From contig JAKFER010000015.1 of assembly GCA_036675565.1 (NCBI GenBank), forward strand, positions 1-45,282: a DNA stretch of 45,282 nt, read 5' to 3'. Origin of the DNA: JACCYQ01 sp036675565 (GTDB taxonomy: Bacteria; Bacteroidota; Bacteroidia; Chitinophagales; Chitinophagaceae). The notes beneath the pieces were generated by a model that saw nothing but the letters and a program-made list of their open reading frames with translations, did no database searches and had not been told where the DNA came from. The stretch's first letter is position 1, and each line of letters begins with the position of its first letter. Made by a program: the position numbers and the translations under genes. Shown here piece by piece: positions 26,132 to 34,404 of this stretch.

Positions 26132-26807
26132 GATTTATTTTTAGGGGACATTTCCATTGCTCATTATATTTCCGGCCACTATATTGAAAGGCTTCAGATG
26201 ATTCACCAAAATCACTAAGCATGGGATTTACAGAACCTGAATATAATGAATCCCGGTTCCTGATCGCTTTTTGCATCGGTTCGTATTTGCCATTTTGCCT
26301 GAGTTCTTCGAACTGAATATGTGGATTGAATATAATAGCTGGGTATTTAAATCGCCTGGCTTTGCGACTACTGGAAGGATGCATGCCAATGACAAAAAAA
26401 GCTTCTTCTTTCAGGCTGTAACTAAATTCCGGTGAATTGGGATCATGATCAACTCTATCATCATAATCATATTCTTTAGCATCCAAATCGCTTAATGATT
26501 GTAATCTTAACCATAAAAGTTGTTCGAACATTTTTTCATCCAGTTCCGATGGTTGGTGAAATAAAATAACCGCACTATGATATAGTGAATCCTGTTTGCG
26601 AAAATCATCCACAAATTCATACAGAAAATGCAATATGGCTGTATCATGTTGCGGGCAAGCCATATGTCCGGCTACCATGCACTTAACCTGATCATTTGCT
26701 ATTGCTGCCTTAGCGGCAATACAGGGAAATTCTTTCTCATTAATATGTGCAATAAAATCATGGATGATATTTTCGTCGTTAAATGTATTTTCCATGTTTA
26801 TATTCAT
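26100..26807 (-). CDS. YqcI/YcgG (GntA-like) family protein
   Basis: A protein of about 235 residues in the YqcI/YcgG family, whose named member GntA is a haem-dependent N-hydroxylase in guanitoxin biosynthesis. Conserved features seen: FPCIAAKAA near the N-terminus, MHPSSSRKARRFKYPAIIFNPH in the centre (positions about 26309-26386), GKYEPMQKAIRNRD, and SVNPMLSDFGESSEAFQYSGR near the end. The conserved His residues are candidates for haem ligation (inference). ATG 26807 is preferred because AGGTG precedes it; ATGs at 26831 and 26795 are alternatives. It starts 40 bases after the ATP-grasp stop and overlaps the DUF1989 gene. Confidence 0.85.
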   Translation of the reverse strand: MNINMENTFNDENIIHDFIAHINEKEFPCIAAKAAIANDQVKCMVAGHMACPQHDTAILHFLYEFVDDFRKQDSLYHSAVILFHQPSELDEKMFEQLLWLRLQSLSDLDAKEYDYDDRVDHDPNSPEFSYSLKEEAFFVIGMHPSSSRKARRFKYPAIIFNPHIQFEELRQNGKYEPMQKAIRNRDSLYSGSVNPMLSDFGESSEAFQYSGRKYNEQWKCPLKINHGKIKHYSTT

Positions 26808-26847
26808 TACACCTGTAAAGAAAAAAACCATGCCCTGAAATTCTATA

Positions 26848-27909
26848 TCAATGTGATTCTGTTTCCCGGTCTATTCTTTTTAAGTCTTTAAAATATTTGT
26901 TGGAAGCTTTTAAAAAAGCAAGTCCTTTTTTAAAAGGCCAGTATGGGTATCCGTTTAGATGATTGAAACGGGAGATCTGGTACAAGACTTCCCAATGATG
27001 CACCAGGATGCGATAGGCTTGCCACAATGAATTGTTGTTGCCATAAATATGGTGTGGTTCCGCTCCAGATCCATTGTATTCAAGTATGGTGAAATTTTTT
27101 CCATTTTTCAGATCAGCAATACTGGCACATTTAATATCGTAGCGGCCATAATAAAAGTGGCGTGCATAATGACTGAGATCATCAAATATTTTTAAAAGCT
27201 TATCATCTTTTTCATGTGCAAGGCTGATCAGCCGGCTGCCGCGACTTAAATTCAACGCATAGGATAATACAAAAATTTCTCCTTTGGGAATAATTTCATG
27301 CAATTGGCTTTCATGTTTTGAAAGCTGTTCTTTCAGCCTGTATAAAACACGTGGATGTTCCCTGATTAATTTTTCCAAAGTTGATTCTCCATCACCGGTA
27401 ACCTGTAAAAATTCTTTTTTTACAAAACCAGTAATTTGTCCTTTTTGCTGGTGGGGAAAACGGTAATAAAAAACACTGACCTCGATAGGATAGGGAGCTT
27501 GCTTCTGCAGAATATAAATTGCGGGCATTTTTTGGTGATAGGCTTTCAACTGTTCTTCATTTTCAATCGTACGAAACATGAAACCCATCATACCTACATC
27601 TGGTTTTACTACAAATGGGTAAGAAAAACCATTTTCTGCTACCAGGCGTGGCAGATTATCCGCGGATGTTTTTGGATCAATATAAATGCTTTTAGGATAG
27701 CTGCCGGGCGGTAACTGATCATACATTTCCTTTTTGCTTTCACCTTCAAAACCGCCAAAAGTAAGGGTGGGGTTTGATGGGGTAAAAAACCAGCACGACC
27801 TGGCACGCAGGCAATACCAAAGCCATACAGGTGCCAGCGGGATATATTTTGTAATATAATACCAGGTTTCCCAATGGGTGAGCCTGTAAATAAAACGCCT
27901 GATGGTCAT
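26848..27909 (-). CDS. ATP-grasp enzyme (D-Ala-D-Ala ligase-like fold)
   Basis: A protein of about 353 residues with ATP-grasp features: FVVKPDVGMMGFM (nucleotide-binding Lys and glycine-rich loop), a long basic middle region, YGRYDIKCAS (metal/substrate strand) and FTILEYNGSGAEPHHIYG (the Glu/Asn metal-binding end). Such enzymes activate a carboxylate with ATP and join it to an amine or thiol. Homologues I recall begin near RLTHWE, so ATG 27909 is preferred; the frame extends to 27993 with a less convincing N-terminus. It is the first gene of a three-gene operon with the GntA-like and DUF1989 proteins. Its start region abuts divergent tRNA genes. The substrate is unknown. Confidence 0.82.
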   Translation of the reverse strand: MTIRRFIYRLTHWETWYYITKYIPLAPVWLWYCLRARSCWFFTPSNPTLTFGGFEGESKKEMYDQLPPGSYPKSIYIDPKTSADNLPRLVAENGFSYPFVVKPDVGMMGFMFRTIENEEQLKAYHQKMPAIYILQKQAPYPIEVSVFYYRFPHQQKGQITGFVKKEFLQVTGDGESTLEKLIREHPRVLYRLKEQLSKHESQLHEIIPKGEIFVLSYALNLSRGSRLISLAHEKDDKLLKIFDDLSHYARHFYYGRYDIKCASIADLKNGKNFTILEYNGSGAEPHHIYGNNNSLWQAYRILVHHWEVLYQISRFNHLNGYPYWPFKKGLAFLKASNKYFKDLKRIDRETESH

Positions 27910-28015
27910 TGATTCAAATTTATGCAGATTTTTTTTGCAGCGCTTTCTTGCAAGTATATCAGAAACAGTTTTGCCCATCAGGCAAATTTTCATTTATTTT
28001 GCGCCCTTAAGTATT

Positions 28016-28070
28016 TGCCCGTTAGCTCAGTTGGATAGAGCACCCCGACTTTAAGTCGGGGAGGTCATTG
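28016..28070 (+). pseudogene. 5' fragment of a tRNA gene
   Basis: The sequence has a degenerate acceptor strand, a normal D-arm (TAGCTCAGTTGGATAGAGC), and a long anticodon hairpin with CTTTAAG in the loop, then AGGTCATTG, and is cut off inside the T-arm. No 3' acceptor strand follows. The anticodon arm has two extra bases compared with the intact tRNA at 28087, so it is unlikely to be functional. Confidence 0.7.
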
Positions 28071-28086
28071 TTTAATAAAATATTCA

Positions 28087-28160
28087 GGCCCGGTAGCTCA
28101 GCTGGATAGAGCAACTGCCTTCTAAGCAGTAGGTCATTGGTTCGAATCCAATCCGGGTCA
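28087..28160 (+). tRNA. tRNA-Arg (anticodon UCU)
   Basis: A 74-base cloverleaf. Acceptor GGCCCGG pairs with CCGGGTC (one G-U), D-arm GCTC...GAGC, anticodon arm ACTGC-CTTCTAA-GCAGT with TCT at positions 34-36, variable AGGTC, T-arm ATTGG-TTCGAAT-CCAAT, discriminator A. CCA is not encoded. An intrinsic terminator follows directly. Confidence 0.93.
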
Positions 28161-28166
28161 CGAAGG

Positions 28167-28193
28167 CTCTCAGCGATAACTGAGGGTTTTTTT
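28167..28193 (+). terminator. Intrinsic terminator of tRNA-Arg
   Basis: The hairpin CTCTCAG-CGATAA-CTGAGGG (one G-U pair) is followed by a run of seven T. Confidence 0.85.
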
Positions 28194-28296
28194 ATTTTGG
28201 TAGCGTTGCGAGTTTACTCGCATAAGCGGACAAAATGAAAAAGTCAGGGCCGCGGTAGCGGCATGAGACTTTGGGTAAGCCCCTCGCAGGAGTTTT

Positions 28297-28326
28297 GGAT
28301 CATTGCAAATAATCCAATCCGGGTCA
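28297..28326 (+). pseudogene. tRNA 3'-end remnant (T-arm and acceptor)
   Basis: GGATCATTG, then a mutated T-loop, then AATCCAATCCGGGTCA, matching the 3' end of the tRNA-Arg at 28087. The 5' half is not recognisable in the preceding 100 bases. A terminator hairpin follows immediately. Confidence 0.6.
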
Positions 28327-28327
28327 C

Positions 28328-28360
28328 AAGAGGTTATTTCAAAAGAGATAACCTCTTTTT
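28328..28360 (+). terminator. Terminator hairpin after the second tRNA 3' end
   Basis: The 10-bp stem AAGAGGTTAT / ATAACCTCTT with a 10-base loop ends in a T run. Confidence 0.8.
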
Positions 28361-28378
28361 AATTTTAAGAAGGTAAAC

Positions 28379-28438
28379 GCGAATAGAGCATCCCGCTTTA
28401 AGGCGGGAAGGTCATTGGTTCGAATCCAATCCGGGTCA
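28379..28438 (+). pseudogene. 3' two-thirds of a tRNA gene
   Basis: Starts within the D-arm (GAATAGAGC), has an anticodon hairpin TCCCGC...GCGGGA with CTTTAAG in the loop, and an intact T-arm and acceptor 3' strand. Positions 28409-28439 are identical to 28131-28161 of the tRNA-Arg over 31 bases. The acceptor 5' strand and the start of the D-arm are missing. A terminator follows directly. Confidence 0.7.
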
Positions 28439-28439
28439 C

Positions 28440-28468
28440 AAGTCACTTTGAAAAAAGGTGACTTTTTT
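28440..28468 (+). terminator. Terminator hairpin after the third tRNA 3' end
   Basis: The stem AAGTCAC / GTGACTT with an A-rich loop is followed by a T run. Confidence 0.75.
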
Positions 28469-28782
28469 ATTTACGGGCAATTGGATTATTTACAACCCGG
28501 TCATAAGATCATTTTGCTGTAAATGCCTTTTTAAAATTGCGGATAAGCAACTAAACAGATTTAAATCTGTTCATTAAGCCAATTAACAACTCAATCCATC
28601 ACAGGTAATCATTTCCAGCTATACTCTTTATTCATTATCCATATTTAATAATTTATCTCAGAAGCATAAGCGATTGGTTACCTTTAAAGATGGTAGTTGC
28701 CAGTACAACTCATTATCTGAAACTTCGTCAATCAATATATTTCAACTAATCCTGTACAAATCCCTAAATCTCCTAAAAAATA
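28469..28782. other. Intergenic region, nothing recognised
   Basis: About 310 AT-rich bases between the tRNA remnants and the large kinase gene. It must contain that gene's promoter, but I see no clear consensus box, RNA or repeat. Confidence 0.5.
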
Positions 28783-31700
28783 ATGTCAAAAAAAGATACT
28801 GATATACCTGTAATACTTTCTACTAATATTTTTCCGGTTATTGGTATCGGTGCTTCCGCAGGTGGCCTTGAAGCATTTAAAAAATTATTGAGAGCGATAC
28901 CTGAAAATTCAGGAATGGCCTATGTACTGGTGCAACACCTGGATCCAAAATATGACAGCGCTCTACCACAATTATTGCAAAAGGTGACGAAGATTCCGGT
29001 CTTGGAAATTACGGATGATATCAAAGTGCAGCCAAATCATATCTACATCATTCCCAGTAATAAAATGCTCCTGGCTAACGATGGAATATTACAATTAAGT
29101 CCCCGGCCTGGAAGAGGTACTGACAAACTAAACCTGCCCATTGATCTTTTCTTTACTTCTTTAGCAGAAGTACACCAGGCACATGCAATAGGTATTGTTT
29201 TATCTGGCAATGCGTCGGATGGCACACTTGGTTTAATGGCCATTAAAGACCAGGGAGGAATTACTTTTGCGCAGGACGAAGCATCTGCTGCTTATAGCAG
29301 CATGCCTCATAATGCTATAGAAGCGGGTGTAGTCGATTTTATTCTTCCACCAGAAATTATTCCACAAAAATTAATTGAGATAAAAAGCCAGGTTAATCTA
29401 ACCGATGAACAACTGCAACAAATTCCCAAACACGAAGATGAAATTTTTAAACAAATTATTTCTTTACTCCGTTTACGTAAGGGAATTGATTTTACTTATT
29501 ACAAACAAACAACCATCCGCCGAAGAATTCTTCGAAGGATGGCCATCAGCAAATATGAAGAACCTGCAACCTATCTTGCTTACCTGCGTGAAAATAAAAT
29601 AGAACAGGATGCTTTGTTGCAGGATCTGTTAATCCATGTTACTGAATTTTTCCGGGATCCAAAAGTATTTGAAAACCTGTGCACCTCGGTTTTCCCCCAA
29701 TTGCTGAAACATAAAACGCCCGGTGAAGCTGTCAGAATTTGGGTAGCGGGTTGCAGCACCGGACAGGAAGCATATTCGATTGCAATCTGCTTTCAAGAGT
29801 TTTTAAAAGACACTTATGAAAAAGTGCAAATTTTTGCTACTGATATAAACGAATCGGCTATCATCAAAGCAAGAATCGGTGTGTATACTAAAAGTGAAGT
29901 GGTAGGTATATCACCAGAACGGCTTCAGAAATTTTTTACTAAATCAAATAACCATTACCAGGTCAATAAATCTTTAAGAAGCCTTTGCGTATTTGCAGTT
30001 CATAATTTTTTAAACGATCCGCCATTTGGAAAAATTGATTTAATCAGTTGTCGTAATGTGCTGATCTATATGGAGCCTTACCTGCAAAAAAAAGCACTGT
30101 CAACTTTTCATTATTCCATGAATGAAAAAGGATTTTTATTAATGGGAAAATCTGAAACAGCCGGGTCCGTACCAAATCTTTTTATTGCCGCCAATAAGAC
30201 CATTAAATTGTTTACGCGGAAAGATGTTCCGGGCAGGTATGAGCATGTGGCCAGTCAGCGAAGTGAACAAACTTTACATCACCTGGATTCCAATCCTAAA
30301 AGAGAAATTGGACTTACCGATTTTCAAAAAATAGCTGATGAAATAATGCTTAACAAGTATACCCCTCCCGGCGTAGTTGTTAATGATATGATGGATATTG
30401 TTCATTTTCGGGGCAACACCAGTCTGTACCTGGAACAGGCGCAGGGTAAACCCAGTCATAACCTGTTAAAAATGGCAAAAGGAGGTTTGGCATTTGAGTT
30501 AAGAAACCTGGTACATAAAGTAAAGAAAGATCGTACGCCAATTATGAAGGATGATGTTTTATTTCATTTTGAAAATGGCCAGGGAAATCTTTCTATTGAA
30601 GCTATTCCCCTTTCAAACCTGGCTGACCCTCATGTTCTAATTATATTTCATGGGGAAAAGAAAAGTCCATTCAGGAAAAACCAATCGTCAAAATCTGGCA
30701 TTTCTTCCAAGACATTACAAGATGAAAAGGACCTGCATATCCTGCAATTGGAGCAGGCTATCTTACACACTCACGAAGATATGCGCAGCATAACGGAAGA
30801 CCAGGAAGCTGCTAATGAAGAATTGCAAACAGTAAATGAAGAATTACTGAGTGGCAGTGAAGAAATGCAAAGCCTGAATGAAGAACTGGAAAGCAGTAAG
30901 GAAGAATTGCAAAGCACCAACGAGGAATTAACCGTTTTAAACCAGGAATTAACCAACCTCAATGAACAGCTGATCACCAGCAGGGACTATGCTGAAAACA
31001 TTATTTCAAACATTCGGGAGCCGTTATTAGTGCTGGATAAAAACCTGCGGATAAAAACCGCCAATAATGCATTTTATAAAACATTCAGGGTTAATGAGCC
31101 AGAAACAGAAGGTGTATTAATTTATGACCTTGGCAATAAACAATGGAACATACCTGCATTACGAACACTCCTGGAAAACATTCTTCCGGAGAAATCTATT
31201 TTTAATGATTTTGAAGTAACACATACTTTTTCCCATATCGGGGAACGGGTTATGTTATTGAATGCCCGTGAAGTACTGAACAAAAGCAATCTGGAAAAAT
31301 TGATTTTACTTTCCATTGAAGACATAACAGAACGTAAGCAGGCTGAAGAGGCAGAAAGAATTGCAATGAAACATTTTCAATTCATTGCTGATGCCATGCC
31401 TCAAAAAGTCTGGACATCCGATGCAAAAGGGAATTTAAATTATTTTAATAAATGCTGGCTCGATTACACAGGACTTGAATTTGAACAATTAAAAGACTGG
31501 GGCTGGACGAGTGTTATACATCCTGATGAAAGAAATGAGACCGAAGATCGCTGGAAGCAGTCCATTGCTAACGGCAAAAATTTTGAGATGGAACACCGGT
31601 TTTTAAATACAGAAGGCATTTACAAATGGCATCTTACCCGGGGATTAGCAAAAAATGACAAAACAGGGAAAATAAAGATGTGGATTGGCACCAATACCGA

Positions 31701-32556
31701 AATTGAGGAACAGAAAAAACACGAAGAGGAATTAACAGGTGCTGTTGAAGAAAGAACGTCGGAGTTACAGCATGCCAATCAAACCCTTTTTATAAAAAAC
31801 GGAAAACTAATAAAAATGAATAAGGAACTGGAAGCATTTACTTATGTATCCAGTCATGATTTGAAGGAACCCTTACGCAAAATTCAAACTTTTGCAAATC
31901 TTATCCTGGAAAAAGAATATGTGCTGCTTTCAGAAACGGGAAGAAACTATTTTAAACGTATTAATAATGCCGCCAGCAGGATGCAAACACTTATTGAAGA
32001 TCTGCTATCCTATTCGCACATGAATGTTGGAGAACATAAGCTTGTAAAGACAGATCTGAATAAAATTATTGAAGCTGTAAAATCAGATCTGAATGAAACA
32101 ATCTCAGAGAAAAACGCAATTATAGAAAGTCACAATCTTTGCAATGCCCATATTCAGCCATTCCAGTTTCACCAGTTGATGCTGAATCTTGTAGGGAATG
32201 CTCTTAAATTTTCAATTCCTGGTACACCGCCACATATTATTATTAAGTCATCCCAGTTTCAAACCAACCAAATTCAAAACGAAAATTCAGCATACCCAAC
32301 GGAACAATTATCACCTGGAAAGAATTATTGCCATATCAGCATTGCAGATAATGGACTGGGATTTGATTTACAGTATAAAGACCAGATTTTCGAACTCTTT
32401 CAGCGTTTATACTCAAAAGAAGAATTTCCAGGTACAGGAATTGGCCTGGCTATAGTAAAAAAAATTGTAGATAATCACAATGGTATCATTAAGGCAACCG
32501 GTGAATTGAACAAGGGTGCAACCTTCGACATTTTTATTCCAGATGACGTAGAATAA
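28783..32556 (+). CDS. CheB-CheR-PAS hybrid sensor histidine kinase
   Basis: A 1257-residue fusion. In order: CheB methylesterase (about 15-200) with catalytic S25 (GASAGG), H52 (QHLDP) and D146 (GNASDGTLG); CheR methyltransferase (about 215-480) with the AdoMet loop VAGCSTGQEAYS and ATDIN; a Glu-rich coiled coil (about 655-735); two PAS-type domains (about 738-985); HisKA with phospho-accepting H1025 (SSHDLKEPL); and HATPase_c (N box NLVGNALKF, DNGLGFD, GTGIGLAIVKKI). No receiver domain and no CheY, CheA or receptor genes are in the window. In this class the methylation modules probably tune the kinase rather than classical chemotaxis (inference). A single-gene unit. Confidence 0.95.
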   Translation: MSKKDTDIPVILSTNIFPVIGIGASAGGLEAFKKLLRAIPENSGMAYVLVQHLDPKYDSALPQLLQKVTKIPVLEITDDIKVQPNHIYIIPSNKMLLANDGILQLSPRPGRGTDKLNLPIDLFFTSLAEVHQAHAIGIVLSGNASDGTLGLMAIKDQGGITFAQDEASAAYSSMPHNAIEAGVVDFILPPEIIPQKLIEIKSQVNLTDEQLQQIPKHEDEIFKQIISLLRLRKGIDFTYYKQTTIRRRILRRMAISKYEEPATYLAYLRENKIEQDALLQDLLIHVTEFFRDPKVFENLCTSVFPQLLKHKTPGEAVRIWVAGCSTGQEAYSIAICFQEFLKDTYEKVQIFATDINESAIIKARIGVYTKSEVVGISPERLQKFFTKSNNHYQVNKSLRSLCVFAVHNFLNDPPFGKIDLISCRNVLIYMEPYLQKKALSTFHYSMNEKGFLLMGKSETAGSVPNLFIAANKTIKLFTRKDVPGRYEHVASQRSEQTLHHLDSNPKREIGLTDFQKIADEIMLNKYTPPGVVVNDMMDIVHFRGNTSLYLEQAQGKPSHNLLKMAKGGLAFELRNLVHKVKKDRTPIMKDDVLFHFENGQGNLSIEAIPLSNLADPHVLIIFHGEKKSPFRKNQSSKSGISSKTLQDEKDLHILQLEQAILHTHEDMRSITEDQEAANEELQTVNEELLSGSEEMQSLNEELESSKEELQSTNEELTVLNQELTNLNEQLITSRDYAENIISNIREPLLVLDKNLRIKTANNAFYKTFRVNEPETEGVLIYDLGNKQWNIPALRTLLENILPEKSIFNDFEVTHTFSHIGERVMLLNAREVLNKSNLEKLILLSIEDITERKQAEEAERIAMKHFQFIADAMPQKVWTSDAKGNLNYFNKCWLDYTGLEFEQLKDWGWTSVIHPDERNETEDRWKQSIANGKNFEMEHRFLNTEGIYKWHLTRGLAKNDKTGKIKMWIGTNTEIEEQKKHEEELTGAVEERTSELQHANQTLFIKNGKLIKMNKELEAFTYVSSHDLKEPLRKIQTFANLILEKEYVLLSETGRNYFKRINNAASRMQTLIEDLLSYSHMNVGEHKLVKTDLNKIIEAVKSDLNETISEKNAIIESHNLCNAHIQPFQFHQLMLNLVGNALKFSIPGTPPHIIIKSSQFQTNQIQNENSAYPTEQLSPGKNYCHISIADNGLGFDLQYKDQIFELFQRLYSKEEFPGTGIGLAIVKKIVDNHNGIIKATGELNKGATFDIFIPDDVE

Positions 32557-32710
32557 GTTTCTATTTTGGGTTAATCATTTCCTTCATTGCAATGACTTCA
32601 AATAAAGTTGCTCAAAACTTTTGTTATCATGTGGCTTCGGTTATTTGCATACCAGGATTGAATACTTAATTCACTTTTTTTTATTCCCCTGAATTTTCAA
32701 TCTTTGAGGC

Positions 32711-34270
32711 ATGGAACCCATTTTCAATTATGGAAAAGATCAGTTAACCATTACCAAAACCATTGGCATTGCTTCGGGAAAGATAAAGGGCGTTTTGAGT
32801 GATGATGTTAAGGCAACTATTTCCCGCAGCCAGCAACATGTTCAGGAGATCGTTAACCGCAATAAAACCGTGTACGGAATCAATACCGGCTTTGGCATCC
32901 TGGCCAATAAAAAGATCAGTGAAGAAGATACGCTTACATTACAACATAAGATTTTGCAAAGCCATAGTGTAGGTGTTGGCAATCCCATACCAGCAGAGGT
33001 TGCTAAACTGATGATGATAACCAAAGTGCATTCATTATCCCGCGGTTTTTCAGGCGTGCAACTGGAAACATTGGAAAGGATCATCTGGCATATTGACCAG
33101 GATATCATTCCTGTTGTTCCTGAAAAAGGATCTGTTGGTGCTTCGGGAGACCTGGCACCATTGTCACATTTATTTTTGCCTTTAATTGGTTTGGGTGAAG
33201 TTATTGTGGATGGTAAAATTCAAAACCCGGTAGATGTTTTAAGCAGTCATGCAAAAGCACCGATACAACTTGGACCGAAAGAAGGATTGGCATTGATCAA
33301 TGGTACACAATTTATTTTAGCCTTTGCAATCAAAGCCGTGCAACGCATGCAGAATTGTTTAGACGCTGCGGATATTATTGGGGCCATGAGCCTGGAAGCT
33401 CTGACCGGCACCAAAGCACCTTTCGATGAACGTTTACACGAATTACGACCTTTTGAAGGGAATAAACTGGTTGCGCAAAGATTGCGTTTGATTTTGGATG
33501 AATCGGAGATCATGCAAAGTCACCTGGAATGTGGACGGGTGCAGGATCCTTATTCCTTGCGTTGTATGCCGCAGGTGCATGGCGCCAGCCGAAATGCTTG
33601 GAAGCATTTAAAAGAACTGACTGAAACGGAATTAAATTCCGTTACTGATAATCCAATTATTTTTTCTGCAGATGATACCATCAGCGGAGGAAACTTTCAC
33701 GGTCAGCCATTGGCGTTACCGTTAGATTATGCCTGCTTCGCCGCTTCGGAGATAGGGAATATTTCGGATCGGCGTTGTTATTTATTGCTGGAAGGGAAAT
33801 GGGGCTTGCCGGTATTATTAATGAATGATGTGGGATTGAACAGCGGTTTCATGATTCCGCAATATACCACCGCGGCTTTGGTAACAGAGAATAAAACGCT
33901 TTGCTTTCCCGCCAGTGCTGATAGTATACCAACTTCATTAGGACAGGAAGATCATGTGAGCATGGGTAGTATCAGTGGTAGAAAACTGAACCAGGTGCTC
34001 GAGAACCTGGAATTTATTTTAGCAATTGAATTATTAAGTGCCTGCCAGGCTATTGAATTCAGGCGACCGTTAAAGAGCAGTTCCATTTTGGAATTTGCGC
34101 ATGACCATGTACGGGAGTATGTTGGCTTTGCAGAAGAGGACCGGATTTTTGCAGATGATATCAATAAAGTTGCCGGACTGATCAAAGATTTTTCTTTTGT
34201 TAAGAAGGTGAATGATTTTGCTATTGAAAAAGGAATTGATCTGAATAAAGGTTATGAGGGGTGGAAGTAA
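32711..34270 (+). CDS. hutH: Histidine ammonia-lyase
   Basis: A 519-residue cytosolic enzyme that converts L-histidine to trans-urocanate and ammonia, the first step of histidine degradation. The autocatalytic MIO cofactor precursor Ala-Ser-Gly is at residues 144-146 in GSVGASGDLAPLSHL. TVYGINTGFG near the N-terminus and FHGQPLALPLDY and SMGSISGRKLNQ later are family hallmarks. Length is normal. It is followed on the same strand by hutU after 134 bases. No hutI, hutG or hutC is in the window. Confidence 0.97.
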   Translation: MEPIFNYGKDQLTITKTIGIASGKIKGVLSDDVKATISRSQQHVQEIVNRNKTVYGINTGFGILANKKISEEDTLTLQHKILQSHSVGVGNPIPAEVAKLMMITKVHSLSRGFSGVQLETLERIIWHIDQDIIPVVPEKGSVGASGDLAPLSHLFLPLIGLGEVIVDGKIQNPVDVLSSHAKAPIQLGPKEGLALINGTQFILAFAIKAVQRMQNCLDAADIIGAMSLEALTGTKAPFDERLHELRPFEGNKLVAQRLRLILDESEIMQSHLECGRVQDPYSLRCMPQVHGASRNAWKHLKELTETELNSVTDNPIIFSADDTISGGNFHGQPLALPLDYACFAASEIGNISDRRCYLLLEGKWGLPVLLMNDVGLNSGFMIPQYTTAALVTENKTLCFPASADSIPTSLGQEDHVSMGSISGRKLNQVLENLEFILAIELLSACQAIEFRRPLKSSSILEFAHDHVREYVGFAEEDRIFADDINKVAGLIKDFSFVKKVNDFAIEKGIDLNKGYEGWK

Positions 34271-34320
34271 GTGACTTGTTGAAAGGTTGATTAGTTGATT
34301 TGTTGAATTTGGAAATTGGT

Positions 34321-34382
34321 CCTTCGATATGCTCAGTAGGACATCGTAATTCAGACTATTGTCACCCTGAGCTTGTCGAAGG
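34321..34382. repeat. Palindromic intergenic element between hutH and hutU
   Basis: CCTTCGATATGCTCAG (34321-34336) and CTGAGCTTGTCGAAGG (34367-34382) are inverted copies with two mismatches around a 30-base centre. The motif GTCACCCTGAGCTTGTCGAAGG is a commonly seen dispersed sequence in bacterial genomes (recalled, not checked). Confidence 0.65.
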
Positions 34383-34404
34383 GTAACTTTTAATTTATTA
34401 AAAA

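Noticed and set aside
27910..27993. Longer N-terminus for the ATP-grasp gene
   Set aside because: The extra 28 residues do not resemble the family start and would leave only about 20 bases to the divergent tRNA fragment; kept as an alternative only.
30771..30977. Ser-rich minus-strand frame
   Set aside because: Antisense of the Glu-rich coiled coil in the kinase; composition is a mirror artefact.
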